DNA of 64,000 bases from Betaproteobacteria bacterium (GTDB lineage Bacteria; Pseudomonadota; Gammaproteobacteria; Burkholderiales; Casimicrobiaceae). Position 1 is the stretch's first letter, and each line of letters opens with the position of its first letter. Below, piece after piece: positions 25,653 to 34,292 of this stretch. A program made the position numbers and the translations under genes. The DNA lies in the NCBI GenBank assembly GCA_004293675.1, contig READ01000014.1:62001-126000 (forward strand). The letters are read 5' to 3'. The notes beneath the pieces are model-generated. The model had not been told where the DNA came from and made no database searches. It saw only the letters and a list, made by a program, of their open reading frames with translations.

Positions 25653-25877
25653 ATGGACTTAAAAATAACCCTCACACCCACCGCGCAGCGTCTGATCCGG
25701 GCAACGGAATTTTCGTTTTCAACGAACGCCGATCCCGGCATGCAGATGCCCGGCGTGGGGGATCAAATGCGTATCACCTTGGATGAACCTCCGGTGTTCT
25801 TTAAAGTCTTACAGCGAGCGTATGACTTCACAACGTCGCCGATCACCGTGACGCTGGTGCTGGGCGCACCGGATTGA
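25653..25877 (+). CDS. Small protein of unknown function
   Basis: The 74-residue frame begins MDLKITLTPTAQRLIRATEF and ends LVLGAPD. It has no signal peptide or membrane segment and looks like a small beta-rich domain. It follows the aminotransferase gene by 43 bases, and the ATG is preceded by AAAATGGCGC, a poor ribosome site. I recognise no family. It could be spurious, but it is the only reading of the gap before the TonB receptor. Confidence 0.4.
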   Translation: MDLKITLTPTAQRLIRATEFSFSTNADPGMQMPGVGDQMRITLDEPPVFFKVLQRAYDFTTSPITVTLVLGAPD

Positions 25878-26022
25878 TCGATTGACGCTGCCTCGGTCGT
25901 GGGGGCTTTTCGGTCGATACCGTATCGTTAGTTTTGGTTACCAATCTTGGGCTTCTTTCGCGGCGAAGGGAACCTTAACTCACTTCGCACCGAATGAAAG
26001 TATCGTTCACCAAGGTTTCTCA

Positions 26023-28329
26023 ATGACACAGTTCAAACAGCGCGCGGTCTGCGTAGCGCTTGCAGCGCTTTCGATTCAATCAGTTGCGCTTGCACAAACA
26101 GCGCAACCCCCCGCGGTTACTCCACCGGCCGATGAATCGCCCGCCGTGCCCAAGGCCACCGAAGCACCTGCAATCGCTAAGCCCGATACGCCGGCCCGCG
26201 CTGACCGCGTGGCTCCGGTTGAGGTGACCGGTCGCAACAGCGCCAACGACGCGCGCCGCAACGCAAGCGCTGCGAAGATCATCATCACGCGTGAGGATTT
26301 GGAGCAATACGGCGACAGCAATTTGGGTGAAGCGATGCGCCGTTTACCCGGCGTCACAACCGGCGGACGACCCGGTCGCCCCGGCGCGCCACAAATGCGC
26401 GGCATGGGCGGCGGCTTTACCCAAATTTTGCTCGACGGTCAGCGCATTCCGCCGGGGTTTTCGATTGAGCAAATCACACCCGAGCAGGTTGATCGCATTG
26501 AAATTCTGCGGGCTCCCACCGCTGAAACCGGCGCGCGAGCGATTGCGGGCACCATCAACATTATCCTGCGCGAGCCGATCCGGCAAACCAACAATGAGCT
26601 CAAAGCCGAGGTGCGCGAAGAGCGCTCAAAGTTTTCGCCTAACGCATCGTGGACGCGAAATGGTACGTTGAGCGAAACGGGCACGTTCAACGTCACGGCG
26701 TCCGTTGGCGCAACCCACCAACTCACCGACACCCACGTCCGCAATCTCAACGAAGACCAACAAACCGGCCAACGGCTCCTCGAACAACTGGGCTTCTCTC
26801 AAACCGATGACCATCGCGAAAATTATTTCCTCAGTGGTCGCGCGCAGTGGCGTTTGGGCGCGGGCGAGCAATTCGGTGTGCAGTCGTTTTTCGCGCACAA
26901 CACGGGTGACAATCGCTCCAACGGAACGTTGACATCCGTGTTCCAAGCGCCCGGCACGACACCGCCGTCGTACGCCACGCGAAACGGACACTTCGAAGGG
27001 CGCTTTGACGTAGCGCGAATCAACCTCAACCTCAGTAGACGAATTGATGAGGCAACACGCTACGAGCTGCGCGGGGGTATCGGAAAGTTTTGGTCGAACA
27101 CCGAGTCGATCAACGAACAATTTACCGCTGACGGTGCGCGCTCTTTACTGCAAACAACGCGGGGCGACGTTCGCGACAATTCATGGAATCTCAACGGCAA
27201 ACTGATTCGCAATTTTGGAGGCTCAAAGCATGCGCTCACCGCTGGATGGGAAATCGAGAGCACTCGTCGCGACGAGCAGTCGCTCACACGACTAAATGGC
27301 GTGCAACAGCTAGCGGATTTGGGTACATCGTTTGATGTGGGCACGCGGCGGATGGCGGCTTATGTGCAAGACGAATGGGACATTAGCCCCGAGTGGGCGG
27401 CCAATGCTGGACTACGCTACGAAACCATTCGTACGCAAAGCAGCACTGCGCTAGACACTTACGCCAACACCAGTCGTGTGCTCACGCCGCTGGCGCATTT
27501 CGTGTGGCGATTTGCGTCACCTTCGCGCGATCAGCTACGACTTAGTTTGACCCAGAGTTACCGGGCGCCCAGCGTACAGCAGCTCACTTCGCGGCCAATT
27601 CTCAATACGCTCTATCCGTTGCCTGCCGCAAACACCGCCGTGAGCCCGGATCGAGCAGGCAATCCAAATCTGAAACCGGAGCGCGCTAACGGCGTGGATC
27701 TGGCGTTCGAGCGCTATTTGAAATCGGGCGGTGTGATGTCAGTGAACTTCTTTGTTCGAGACATAAAGGATCTAATTCGCACCGTTTCCGCACTCGAAGA
27801 TGTTTCTTGGGCCAACGCCGATCGCTACGTGGCGCGCCCGAAAAACATCGGAAAAGCGATCACCAAAGGTATCGAATTTGACGCGAAATTTCAATTGAGG
27901 GAATTGATCGATGACGCAATCCCACTAAACCTTCGATTCAATCTGAGCGTTTACGATTCAAACGTAGCAGCGGTCGTCGGGCCTTACAACCGCATCGACA
28001 GCCAGCCACGCGCATCGGGTAATCTGGGCGCAGATTACAAATTCCGCGGTGCGCCGCTTTCTGTCGGCGGCAACCTTGCCTGGACACCCGCTTACACCAC
28101 ACAGCAAACCGACACGCAGTTGCAAAAGATCACCACCAAGCGCGTGTTTGACGCGTTTGCGTTATGGGCCATCAATTCGAGCACCAAGCTTCGATTGTCG
28201 CTGTCGAACATCGCGCCGATTGATGCGATCACGACCAACGTGAGTTTCGCCGACGGTCAGCGGCAATCGGTGATAAGCGATGCTCGCACCGATAGGTCAG
28301 TGGCGCTGCGCTTGGAGTTACGTCTTTAA
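26023..28329 (+). CDS. TonB-dependent outer-membrane receptor
   Basis: The product of 768 residues has a signal peptide (about 1-24, ending ALAQT), a Pro/Ala-rich linker, a plug domain (about 60-200) with EVTGRNSANDARRNASA, LGEAMRRLPGVTTGG and QILLDGQRIPPGFSIEQI, and a beta-barrel to the end. The ATG at 26023 has AAGG ten bases upstream. The plug is Gly/Arg-rich around GGRPGRPGAPQMRGMGGG, a pattern seen in some siderophore or peptide receptors. No ECF sigma factor or anti-sigma gene is adjacent, so substrate and regulation are unknown. Confidence 0.93.
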   Translation: MTQFKQRAVCVALAALSIQSVALAQTAQPPAVTPPADESPAVPKATEAPAIAKPDTPARADRVAPVEVTGRNSANDARRNASAAKIIITREDLEQYGDSNLGEAMRRLPGVTTGGRPGRPGAPQMRGMGGGFTQILLDGQRIPPGFSIEQITPEQVDRIEILRAPTAETGARAIAGTINIILREPIRQTNNELKAEVREERSKFSPNASWTRNGTLSETGTFNVTASVGATHQLTDTHVRNLNEDQQTGQRLLEQLGFSQTDDHRENYFLSGRAQWRLGAGEQFGVQSFFAHNTGDNRSNGTLTSVFQAPGTTPPSYATRNGHFEGRFDVARINLNLSRRIDEATRYELRGGIGKFWSNTESINEQFTADGARSLLQTTRGDVRDNSWNLNGKLIRNFGGSKHALTAGWEIESTRRDEQSLTRLNGVQQLADLGTSFDVGTRRMAAYVQDEWDISPEWAANAGLRYETIRTQSSTALDTYANTSRVLTPLAHFVWRFASPSRDQLRLSLTQSYRAPSVQQLTSRPILNTLYPLPAANTAVSPDRAGNPNLKPERANGVDLAFERYLKSGGVMSVNFFVRDIKDLIRTVSALEDVSWANADRYVARPKNIGKAITKGIEFDAKFQLRELIDDAIPLNLRFNLSVYDSNVAAVVGPYNRIDSQPRASGNLGADYKFRGAPLSVGGNLAWTPAYTTQQTDTQLQKITTKRVFDAFALWAINSSTKLRLSLSNIAPIDAITTNVSFADGQRQSVISDARTDRSVALRLELRL

Positions 28330-28359
28330 ACTGCACAGAGATGAAGATTACTTAGCCCC

Positions 28360-29031
28360 ATGAAAACCCGCCTCATCATCAATCCCAACACCACGGAATC
28401 AGTGACCGATCGGCTACTTACTGTTGCGCGCGGTGTTCAACGCAATGAGTTCCCATCGGACGTCACGACGCTGCTTTCCGCGACCGCGAGCTTCGGTGGC
28501 AGCTACATCTCAGACGAGGTGGGCTACGCCATCGGTGGCCACGCCACGCTCGAGGCGTGGCGGCGCGTGTGTGAATCGGGATCGACGCCCAGCGCCGCGC
28601 TCATTGGCTGCTTTGGCGACCCAGGGTTGTGGGCGCTCCGAGAGATGAGTGGTATCCCGGTCACTGGTTTGGCTGAAGCTTCGTTCATCGAAGCCGTGCA
28701 ACACGGCGCGTTCGCCGTCGTGACCGGCGGCGCGCGATGGAAACCCATGCTCGAGCGTCTGGCAGGTGCCTTGGACTTTGCGAACCAAATGCAGACGATT
28801 CACACGATTGAGGCAACGGGCGCTCAGCTCGCAGCCGATCCCGAGGCGGCCATCGTGTTGCTCGGTGAGGCGTGTGCCGCCGTTGCTCGGCAAGCCAATG
28901 TGCGCTCAATTATTTTGGGTGGCGCGGGACTCGCGGGATACGCTGCGAAAATCGCAGCCGCTTCACCTGCGTTGGGCGTGCCTCTGATCGACAGCGCAGA
29001 GGCGGGCGCGCGGCGGTTGCTCCAACTCTAA
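28360..29031 (+). CDS. Asp/Glu/hydantoin racemase family protein with second cysteine replaced
   Basis: The product of 223 residues starts MKTRLIINPNTTESVTD, the family phosphate/carboxylate-binding region. The first catalytic Cys is Cys84 in IGCFGDPGLW. The second, normally in an LGCAGM-type motif, is replaced by Gly188 in ILGGAGLAGYA. Two-cysteine proton transfer is therefore impaired, and the protein may be a decarboxylase-like or non-racemising member. It overlaps the SDR gene at the 3' end so that the TAA and TAG stops share bases. A purine or hydantoin link with the nearby guanine deaminase is possible but weak. Confidence 0.8.
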   Translation: MKTRLIINPNTTESVTDRLLTVARGVQRNEFPSDVTTLLSATASFGGSYISDEVGYAIGGHATLEAWRRVCESGSTPSAALIGCFGDPGLWALREMSGIPVTGLAEASFIEAVQHGAFAVVTGGARWKPMLERLAGALDFANQMQTIHTIEATGAQLAADPEAAIVLLGEACAAVARQANVRSIILGGAGLAGYAAKIAAASPALGVPLIDSAEAGARRLLQL

Positions 29032-29771
29032 ACGCAGCGTCCACCGTCGACTTCTAAGCAAGCGCCGGTGATGAATTCGGCCTCGTCACTGGCCAAAAAT
29101 AATGCGGCGTTGGCAATGTCTAGCGGCGTTGAGAGACGACCCATCGGGATGCTCGCCTTAAACATCGCGCGTTTTTCGGGCGTGTCTTCGCCCATAAACG
29201 TTGCCAAGAGTGGCGTTTCGCCTGCGACCGGATTGATGCAGTTGACGCGAATATTGTCTTTGGCGAGTTCAACGGCCATTGATTTACTGGTCAAAATGAC
29301 CGCGCCTTTGCTGCCGTTGTACCAAGTCAAACCGGGGCGCGGACGCACGCCAGCGGTTGACGCGATTTGCACAAACGCGCCCGCGCCTTGCGCCCGAAAG
29401 ACAGGCACACAGTGAACCGCCGACAGATAAATTGATTTCACATTCACAGCGTAGACGCGGTCGAACTCGGCCTCATCGACTTCAAGCATGGGCTGATTTT
29501 TGTGCGACACCCCGGCGTTGTTGACGACGACATCGATGCGGCCAAATGCCTTGACTGTGGCGGCGGCGATGGCGGCCCAATCCGATGCCTTGGATACATC
29601 GGCGCGCATCGATTGTGCGCCGGGGAACTTGGCAGCGGCGCTCGCGGCCGCATCGCCCTGCACATCGACAATCATCAGTCGCGCGCCCTCGGCAGCAAAG
29701 CGCTCAACGATGCCAAGACCAAAGCCCTGCGCGCCGCCGGTGACGATGATCGATTTGTTGTGGAGTCGCAT
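29028..29771 (-). CDS. Short-chain dehydrogenase/reductase
   Basis: The 247-residue product has the cofactor motif TGGAQGFG near residue 12, NNAG near 86-89, and YNGSKGA as the Tyr-Lys catalytic pair, with ASTAG as the Ser segment upstream. It ends ITGACLEVDGGRCV, the usual SDR C-terminus. It is convergent with the racemase-like gene with overlapping stop codons. The specific substrate cannot be read off. Confidence 0.9.
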   Translation of the reverse strand: MRLHNKSIIVTGGAQGFGLGIVERFAAEGARLMIVDVQGDAAASAAAKFPGAQSMRADVSKASDWAAIAAATVKAFGRIDVVVNNAGVSHKNQPMLEVDEAEFDRVYAVNVKSIYLSAVHCVPVFRAQGAGAFVQIASTAGVRPRPGLTWYNGSKGAVILTSKSMAVELAKDNIRVNCINPVAGETPLLATFMGEDTPEKRAMFKASIPMGRLSTPLDIANAALFLASDEAEFITGACLEVDGGRCV

Positions 29772-29964
29772 GAATGTGTGCCCCTAAGTGCCGCCCATAG
29801 AGCCTTGATTATGAGGGCGGCGGGCTGTCGCAGGCGACGCGCGGTTCGTATTAAGCTCCCGCGCTTTGGGCGCGCGGATAGGCCGAGGGAGTCCAGGCCA
29901 AGCTCAGACTGACGCGCTTTGTTGTCGCGCCGCTACGCCCGGCTTTTCAGGGATTGCGGTTTGA

Positions 29965-31062
29965 TTAACCCGAGCGAGATTGGCGCGACAAAAAGCGCCA
30001 AATCAGTTCGCTGGCGTCGGGGGCCCGGGCGTCGTTGAACTCCAGCTCTGGGTTGCCGCCGCTCCAAGCGTGCGCCAATCCTGCGACCCGGACGCTTCGA
30101 GCCACGATTCGTCCGCTGCGCAGCAGGTCCATTTGCGCGTAGGCACGACTGCCCTCCGCAGCGGGCAAGGCTTTATCGTTTCGGGTGAGCGCGGTCATTT
30201 CGTTGGGCGCTGCGCCGTCGGGTGCGCCCTCCCATAGCGCCTCCCAAAGCTTCATTGATGCCGTTGCGTTTCGCTCGTGAACGCGATGGTCATCGTCGCC
30301 GTGAATGACGATGAGCGGTGGCGGAAAGTCCGCTTGAATTTCCCAATACGATTCAGCGAGTGCCCCGGTGTCGATTCGAACACCGTTTCGCATCGCTAAG
30401 ATCGCACTCGACGCTGATGGATTGGCCAGTGGCGGCAGCCCTGAATGCATCGCAACACCAGCGAACTGATCCGGGTGATGAAACGCGAGCAGACCGGCCA
30501 AGGCGGCGCCCGAGGACATTCCAGCGGCGTACACCCGATGGGCGTCGATCTTGGCTAACTTCTTGGCCGCCACGATCATTTCGAGGACGATTGCGCATTC
30601 ACCGTGACCGGCAGCGGTGTTGGGTTCAAACCAATTCCAGCAGCGACGAAAGTTTGCAAAACTCGATTGCTCGGCGTAGAGCACTGCGAAGCCCTCACGC
30701 GCGGCCAAATCGTTCATTCGTGTTCCGCGTGCAAAGTCGTCAGCGCTCTGCTTGCAGCCGTGAATCATTACCAACAGTGGCATCGGCGCAGTGTCTTTGC
30801 CGAGTGGATGTTCGGGCACATACAGCGAGAAATTGCGTTCGGCTGGCAGCATCAACCATGGCGATGTCGAGCCCAAATCACTGCGCGCGTTGCCGTGGAA
30901 AAGCTTTGCCTTGGCACTGCGCTCTAAGCGCTGAGAGGCCGGTTCAGGGGCAGGTCGTAGCGGCGGCGAAGCGGCTGTTCGATTCAGCAACGCGGCGAGC
31001 CGCAATCGAAATCGCCGCAATCGAGCCAACTTCTCGGTGGCGAGTTTTACGTCCTTTTGCAT
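29965..31062 (-). CDS. PHB-depolymerase-family esterase (LpqC type)
   Basis: The product of 365 residues belongs to the esterase family that includes intracellular polyhydroxybutyrate depolymerases. After an N-terminal region of about 60 residues without a clear signal peptide, the catalytic core has PLLVMIHGCKQSADDFARGT, the lipase-like box AGMSSGAAL, the acid region VIHGDDDHRV and the histidine in VAGLAHAWSGG. I used the ATG at 31062 rather than the preceding TTG. The substrate may be PHB or a short ester. The PHA-granule gene at 39.6 kb supports PHB metabolism in this organism. Confidence 0.85.
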   Translation of the reverse strand: MQKDVKLATEKLARLRRFRLRLAALLNRTAASPPLRPAPEPASQRLERSAKAKLFHGNARSDLGSTSPWLMLPAERNFSLYVPEHPLGKDTAPMPLLVMIHGCKQSADDFARGTRMNDLAAREGFAVLYAEQSSFANFRRCWNWFEPNTAAGHGECAIVLEMIVAAKKLAKIDAHRVYAAGMSSGAALAGLLAFHHPDQFAGVAMHSGLPPLANPSASSAILAMRNGVRIDTGALAESYWEIQADFPPPLIVIHGDDDHRVHERNATASMKLWEALWEGAPDGAAPNEMTALTRNDKALPAAEGSRAYAQMDLLRSGRIVARSVRVAGLAHAWSGGNPELEFNDARAPDASELIWRFLSRQSRSG

Positions 31063-31151
31063 CAAAGCTTTCTATCCAATTCAACCATCCCCCAAGACGT
31101 TCACGATCTGTGCCAGGTTGCACAAGACCGCTAGAGATGTAACATTTCGTA

Positions 31152-32462
31152 ATGACTGCTCACGCCATTCGCGCCTCGATTCTTCATTGCGTCCGTGATC
31201 CAGGGCTCGCAGGTGATCGGTGTGCCATCGAACACATTCGAGACGCGATCACGCTGATCGACAACGGCCGCATTGTGGCGGTTGCACCGGCGGCGACCCT
31301 GCTGCCCAATTTGGGTGCGGACGTATTGATCGATGATCAGCGCGACAAATTGTTGCTACCGGGCTTTATCGATACGCACGTTCATTATCCGCAAGTTGAC
31401 GTGATTGCGAGCTATGGCGCGCAGCTTTTGGATTGGTTAAACACGTATACGTTTCCGGCGGAAACTCAGTTTGCTGATCGCGCGCACGCCGACGCGGCCG
31501 CAACATTTTTTTTGGATCGGCTGCTAGAAAATGGCACCACCACAGCGAGCGTTTTTTGCACCGTTCATCCGCAATCGGTCGATGCGTTTTTCAGCGCGAG
31601 CGAGGCGCGTGGGCTGCGAATGATTGCGGGAAAATGCTTGATGGATCGCCACGCGCCCGATGGTTTGCGCGATACAGCGACGACGGGCATTGCCGAAACC
31701 CGCGCGTTGATTGAGCGCTGGCACGGTCATGCCCGGTCGCTGTATGCAATTACCCCGCGCTTCGCCGCAACATCGACGCGCGAGCAGCTCAAAGCCATGG
31801 GGCAACTGGCGCTTGAATTTCCGAGCGCTTACATCCAATCGCACGTAGCGGAGAACAAGGCCGAAATCGCGTGGATTGCTGAGCTGTTTCCAGAATATCG
31901 CAGCTACTTGGATGTGTACGATCAGTTCGGTCTGCTGCGTGATCGATCAATCTATGCGCACTGCATTTATCTGGATGACGCGGATCGGGCGCGGATGACC
32001 GATTGCGGTGCAACCCCCGCGTTTTGCCCCACATCGAATTTGTTTATCGGCAGCGGGCTCTACAACTTAGCGCAAGCCGTCAGCGCGGGCAACCGCGTTT
32101 CGCTGGGCAGCGACGTGGGCGGTGGCACGAGTTACTCGATGCTGCGCACGCTGGGTGAGGCCTACAAAATTCAGCAACTTCAAGGCGTGTCGCTGTCGCC
32201 CGCTTACGCGCTTTACTTAGCGACGCTTGGCGGTGCGCGAGCACTCTCTCTCGACGATCGAATCGGTTCGATGTGTGTTGGCAAGGAAGCGGATCTAGTG
32301 CTGCTTGATCCGGCTGCGACTCCGCTTCTGGCGCGCCGCACCGCGCTGCGCGATGATCCGCTGGACACATTTTTCGCGATGATGACGCTGGGTGATGATC
32401 GAGCTGTGGCCGCCACCTACGCTGGCGGGCAATGCGTGCACCGGAAAATGACGGTTACATGA
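31152..32462 (+). CDS. guaD: Guanine deaminase
   Basis: GuaD converts guanine to xanthine and is a zinc enzyme of the amidohydrolase superfamily. The metal motif is GFIDTHVHYPQ (about residue 74), with SHVAENK, YAHCIYLDD and the aspartate in LGSDVGGG. The GuaD signature AFCPTSNLFIGSGLYNL is present. The length of 436 residues matches bacterial enzymes. No other purine-degradation gene is adjacent, so it stands alone. The ATG at 31152 has no strong Shine-Dalgarno sequence. Confidence 0.93.
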   Translation: MTAHAIRASILHCVRDPGLAGDRCAIEHIRDAITLIDNGRIVAVAPAATLLPNLGADVLIDDQRDKLLLPGFIDTHVHYPQVDVIASYGAQLLDWLNTYTFPAETQFADRAHADAAATFFLDRLLENGTTTASVFCTVHPQSVDAFFSASEARGLRMIAGKCLMDRHAPDGLRDTATTGIAETRALIERWHGHARSLYAITPRFAATSTREQLKAMGQLALEFPSAYIQSHVAENKAEIAWIAELFPEYRSYLDVYDQFGLLRDRSIYAHCIYLDDADRARMTDCGATPAFCPTSNLFIGSGLYNLAQAVSAGNRVSLGSDVGGGTSYSMLRTLGEAYKIQQLQGVSLSPAYALYLATLGGARALSLDDRIGSMCVGKEADLVLLDPAATPLLARRTALRDDPLDTFFAMMTLGDDRAVAATYAGGQCVHRKMTVT

Positions 32463-32502
32463 ATGCAACTTAAATTTGTCCGTTGGATTGATGCTTAACA
32501 TC

Positions 32503-32629
32503 AGCTTTGGCAGTCTAAGCCAAGCGAATAAGCAATATCGTAGTCATTTATATTGCTTTCATTAAATAAATTTTGCTCTTTAAAATCCTTATTTCATAAG
32601 GCTTTTAATAAATAAGTTGGTTGCTTTCA
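32503..32629. repeat. AT-rich paired-hairpin intergenic element, copy E
   Basis: Copy E opens with AGCTTTGG. Its first hairpin is GCAATAT...ATATTGC (a perfect 7-bp stem) and its second CCTTAT-TTC-ATAAGG (a perfect 6-bp stem), followed by GCTTTTAATAAATAAGTTGG. CTTATTTCATAAGGC differs by one base from the matching stretch in copy C. It lies just after guaD. Confidence 0.6.
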
Positions 32630-32876
32630 GTGCGTCTTAGTAAAAACGCGTGGCACATAGGCTGGTTAATTCGGCGTCGAAGCGTGCGCTCGCTGACTGC
32701 GCCATTCGAGCAGCGCTGTCATTGCGGCGTGATCATGCGCGCGGCGTCGCGGCGTTGCTCCGTCCTCCGTTGAGTTGCGCCTGCGCGGTGTCTGCGGCAT
32801 ACTCCCGTAGAGAAGACGCAAAGAATTATGCGCTCGCAGACGCCAAAAAGCGCAGGGATAGGCAGTTGGGGACATC
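32630..32876 (+). other. Gene-free region upstream of the LuxR gene
   Basis: The 247 bases after the AT-rich element are GC-rich and hold no convincing gene. Short frames here lack ribosome sites. No lux-box-like palindrome, T-run hairpin or -35/-10 pair stands out. GTTGGGGAC lies just before the LuxR ATG. Confidence 0.5.
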
Positions 32877-33614
32877 ATGGACTGGAAGACAAACGAAAAC
32901 CTCTACGACGATGCGCTGTCGCAGATTGGGCGTTCCCGCTCGCGCGACGCCTTACTTGCTGCGCTCACAAAAACTGCGTCAGGCCTAGGCTTTGATCATG
33001 CGGCGCTGCAGTTTGTACCGTCGCGGCTGACCCGCAAAGAGCCCGTGCAGCTCTCCACCTATTCCGAAGGGTGGCTCGACGAGAGTCTTCGACTTCCGAT
33101 CGCCGTGGTTGCTCGCGATCCCGTATTGGCTCACCTCGCTAAGAGCGTTGCTCCTATTGTTTGGGGAGCACCGGACTACGCCAACGTCGCGATGAAAAAC
33201 GTCTATGAGCTCTTCCGCGGTTATGGATTGGGCTCCGGGGTGTCCGTTGCTGTGCGAGGACCGCGGGGAAATTACGTCTACTTAGGCTTTAGCTCTTCGT
33301 CGCAGCGCGTTGCGTCCGGCGCGTCACTGAGCAGCGAATTGGGTGTGCTGATGCTGAGTGCGAGCGCGGCATTTGTTGCGATGGACGAAATTGTTGACGG
33401 CGAACAGTCTGGCGCGAAGATTGTGCTTACGCGACGCGAGCTTGAGTTGCTCAGCTGGTCACGCCTTGGGAAAACCGCGAGCGACTGCAGCCAAATTTTG
33501 GGCATCAGTCAGGCGACAGTGCACTTTCATCTGAAGAATGCGGTACAGAAGCTCGACGCTGTTTCCAAGCAGCACGCCGTGTTGAAAGCGCTCGAGCTGC
33601 GCTTGATTCATTAG
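32877..33614 (+). CDS. LuxR-family regulator with autoinducer-binding domain (LuxR solo)
   Basis: The 245-residue protein has an N-terminal autoinducer-binding-like domain (about 1-165) and a C-terminal LuxR helix-turn-helix (about 180-240: LTRRELELLSWSRLGKTASD then QATVHFHLKNAVQKL). In the ligand pocket the conserved positions are visible as YSEGW, RDPV (Asp-Pro), IVWGAPD (Trp) and GLGSGVSV (Gly). No luxI synthase is in the window, so it is a solo. The next gene downstream is a candidate peptide precursor, preceded by an inverted repeat that resembles a lux box. Confidence 0.9.
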   Translation: MDWKTNENLYDDALSQIGRSRSRDALLAALTKTASGLGFDHAALQFVPSRLTRKEPVQLSTYSEGWLDESLRLPIAVVARDPVLAHLAKSVAPIVWGAPDYANVAMKNVYELFRGYGLGSGVSVAVRGPRGNYVYLGFSSSSQRVASGASLSSELGVLMLSASAAFVAMDEIVDGEQSGAKIVLTRRELELLSWSRLGKTASDCSQILGISQATVHFHLKNAVQKLDAVSKQHAVLKALELRLIH

Positions 33615-33837
33615 CCGCGCGCACGGCAGATGCACGCCCTCTCGAGTAAATTGCTCGTGAGCCGCTCTCGAAATACAACAACAACGCCCTAGCCTACCGT
33701 ACCCGGCACACGCAGCCGCGAAGCGCCGCAAGCATTAATGGCGTTTCAGCGTTTGATGCGATCGCTGACGACCTTGCGGTGCCGAGCATCGGCTAGGCTT
33801 GATTACGCTCATCGCCCGACACAAAATATTTTGCAAA
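33615..33837 (+). other. Gene-free region between LuxR and the peptide gene
   Basis: No frame with a ribosome site lies here. The region contains ordinary GC-rich sequence followed by a short AT-rich stretch (AAAATATTTTGCAAAA) just before the palindrome at 33838. No terminator with a T-run directly follows the LuxR stop. Confidence 0.5.
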
Positions 33838-33857
33838 ACCTATCATTTTTGATAGTT
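33838..33857. promoter_or_regulatory. 20-bp inverted repeat resembling a lux box
   Basis: ACCTATCATTTTTGATAGTT contains a perfect CTATCA...TGATAG palindrome. Against the classical lux box ACCTGTAGGATCGTACAGGT it agrees at 10 of 20 positions, including the outer ACCT. It lies 60-80 bases before the peptide start and about 220 bases after the LuxR gene. This makes it a plausible but weak LuxR-binding site. Confidence 0.35.
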
Positions 33858-33866
33858 ACGTAAACG

Positions 33867-33909
33867 CCGCTATGGGAATGAAATACGTACTCCATATTTC
33901 ATTTAGCGG
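33867..33909 (+). promoter_or_regulatory. Leader hairpin that overlaps the peptide gene's ribosome site
   Basis: CCGCTA (33867-33872) pairs with TAGCGG (33904-33909), and an inner GAAATA pairs with TATTTC, with internal bulges. The 3' arm contains the GCGG of the Shine-Dalgarno GCGGAG, eight bases before the ATG. In the folded form ribosome access would be blocked, which suggests a regulated leader. This is a prediction by eye. Confidence 0.45.
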
Positions 33910-33917
33910 AGTCGTTC

Positions 33918-34037
33918 ATGCAACAAGCGCCAGATGTCCAAACGAAACAAGATGCCGTCGTTCGAACCCTGACAACCGCCGAGATCGAACAGATAGCTGG
34001 CGCGACCCTCGAGGCGTTCCCAATTTTCCCTCGCTAA
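33918..34037 (+). CDS. Candidate 39-residue peptide precursor (double-Gly/RiPP-leader-like)
   Basis: The small frame begins MQQAPDVQTKQDAVVRTLTT and ends with two tandem stop codons (TAATAA). The middle TLTTAEIEQIAGA resembles the L-S/T-x-x-E-I-E-x-I/V-A-G-A/G leader end of bacterial RiPP and bacteriocin precursors, where cleavage follows the Gly/Ala. The remaining core would be only TLEAFPIFPR. GGAG lies eight bases upstream of the ATG. The intergenic location, tandem stops and the T-run terminator downstream support a real small gene, but no modification or export gene is in the window. Confidence 0.5.
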   Translation: MQQAPDVQTKQDAVVRTLTTAEIEQIAGATLEAFPIFPR

Positions 34038-34199
34038 TAATTCTTGCCGCGTCGCTGGCGACGCGCTGCGGGACTCGCTGCCGAAAAGTGAGCTCGCACC
34101 AACCCATTTGTTCCGTCCATTTCGAGGGCGCTGCCGTCGAAATGAGCGAGACGAATCGATACGTGGTGGTCCTGTCCAATTTCCCGCCCGTATCGTCAG

Positions 34200-34258
34200 C
34201 CCGGCACCCCACACTCTGCCGGGCCCCACTCCACACCCCAATTCTGGGGTGTTTTTTT
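34200..34258 (+). terminator. Hairpin pair and strong intrinsic terminator after the peptide gene
   Basis: First CCCGGCA...TGCCGGG (34200-34223), then ACACCCCA-ATTC-TGGGGTGT (34233-34252) followed by a run of seven T (34252-34258). The second is a strong plus-strand intrinsic terminator. It ends a transcript running from the peptide region and protects the convergent ubiA gene. No other plus-strand gene lies just upstream of it. Confidence 0.85.
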
Positions 34259-34292
34259 GTCGACTACCTTTGAGTGACCGGCTGCGTTGATT

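Noticed and set aside
28360-29771. Racemase-like and SDR genes as a hydantoin/allantoin degradation operon
   Set aside because: They are convergent and the racemase lacks a catalytic cysteine; guaD is too far away to show a pathway.
30318-31142. 274-codon plus-strand frame antisense to the PHB-depolymerase-like gene
   Set aside because: The minus-strand gene has a full catalytic core with a GxSxG-type box; the antisense frame has none.
33872-34273. 133-codon plus-strand frame covering the peptide gene and its terminator
   Set aside because: It runs through the strong terminator and has no ribosome site; the small frame at 33918 has a better site and tandem stops.
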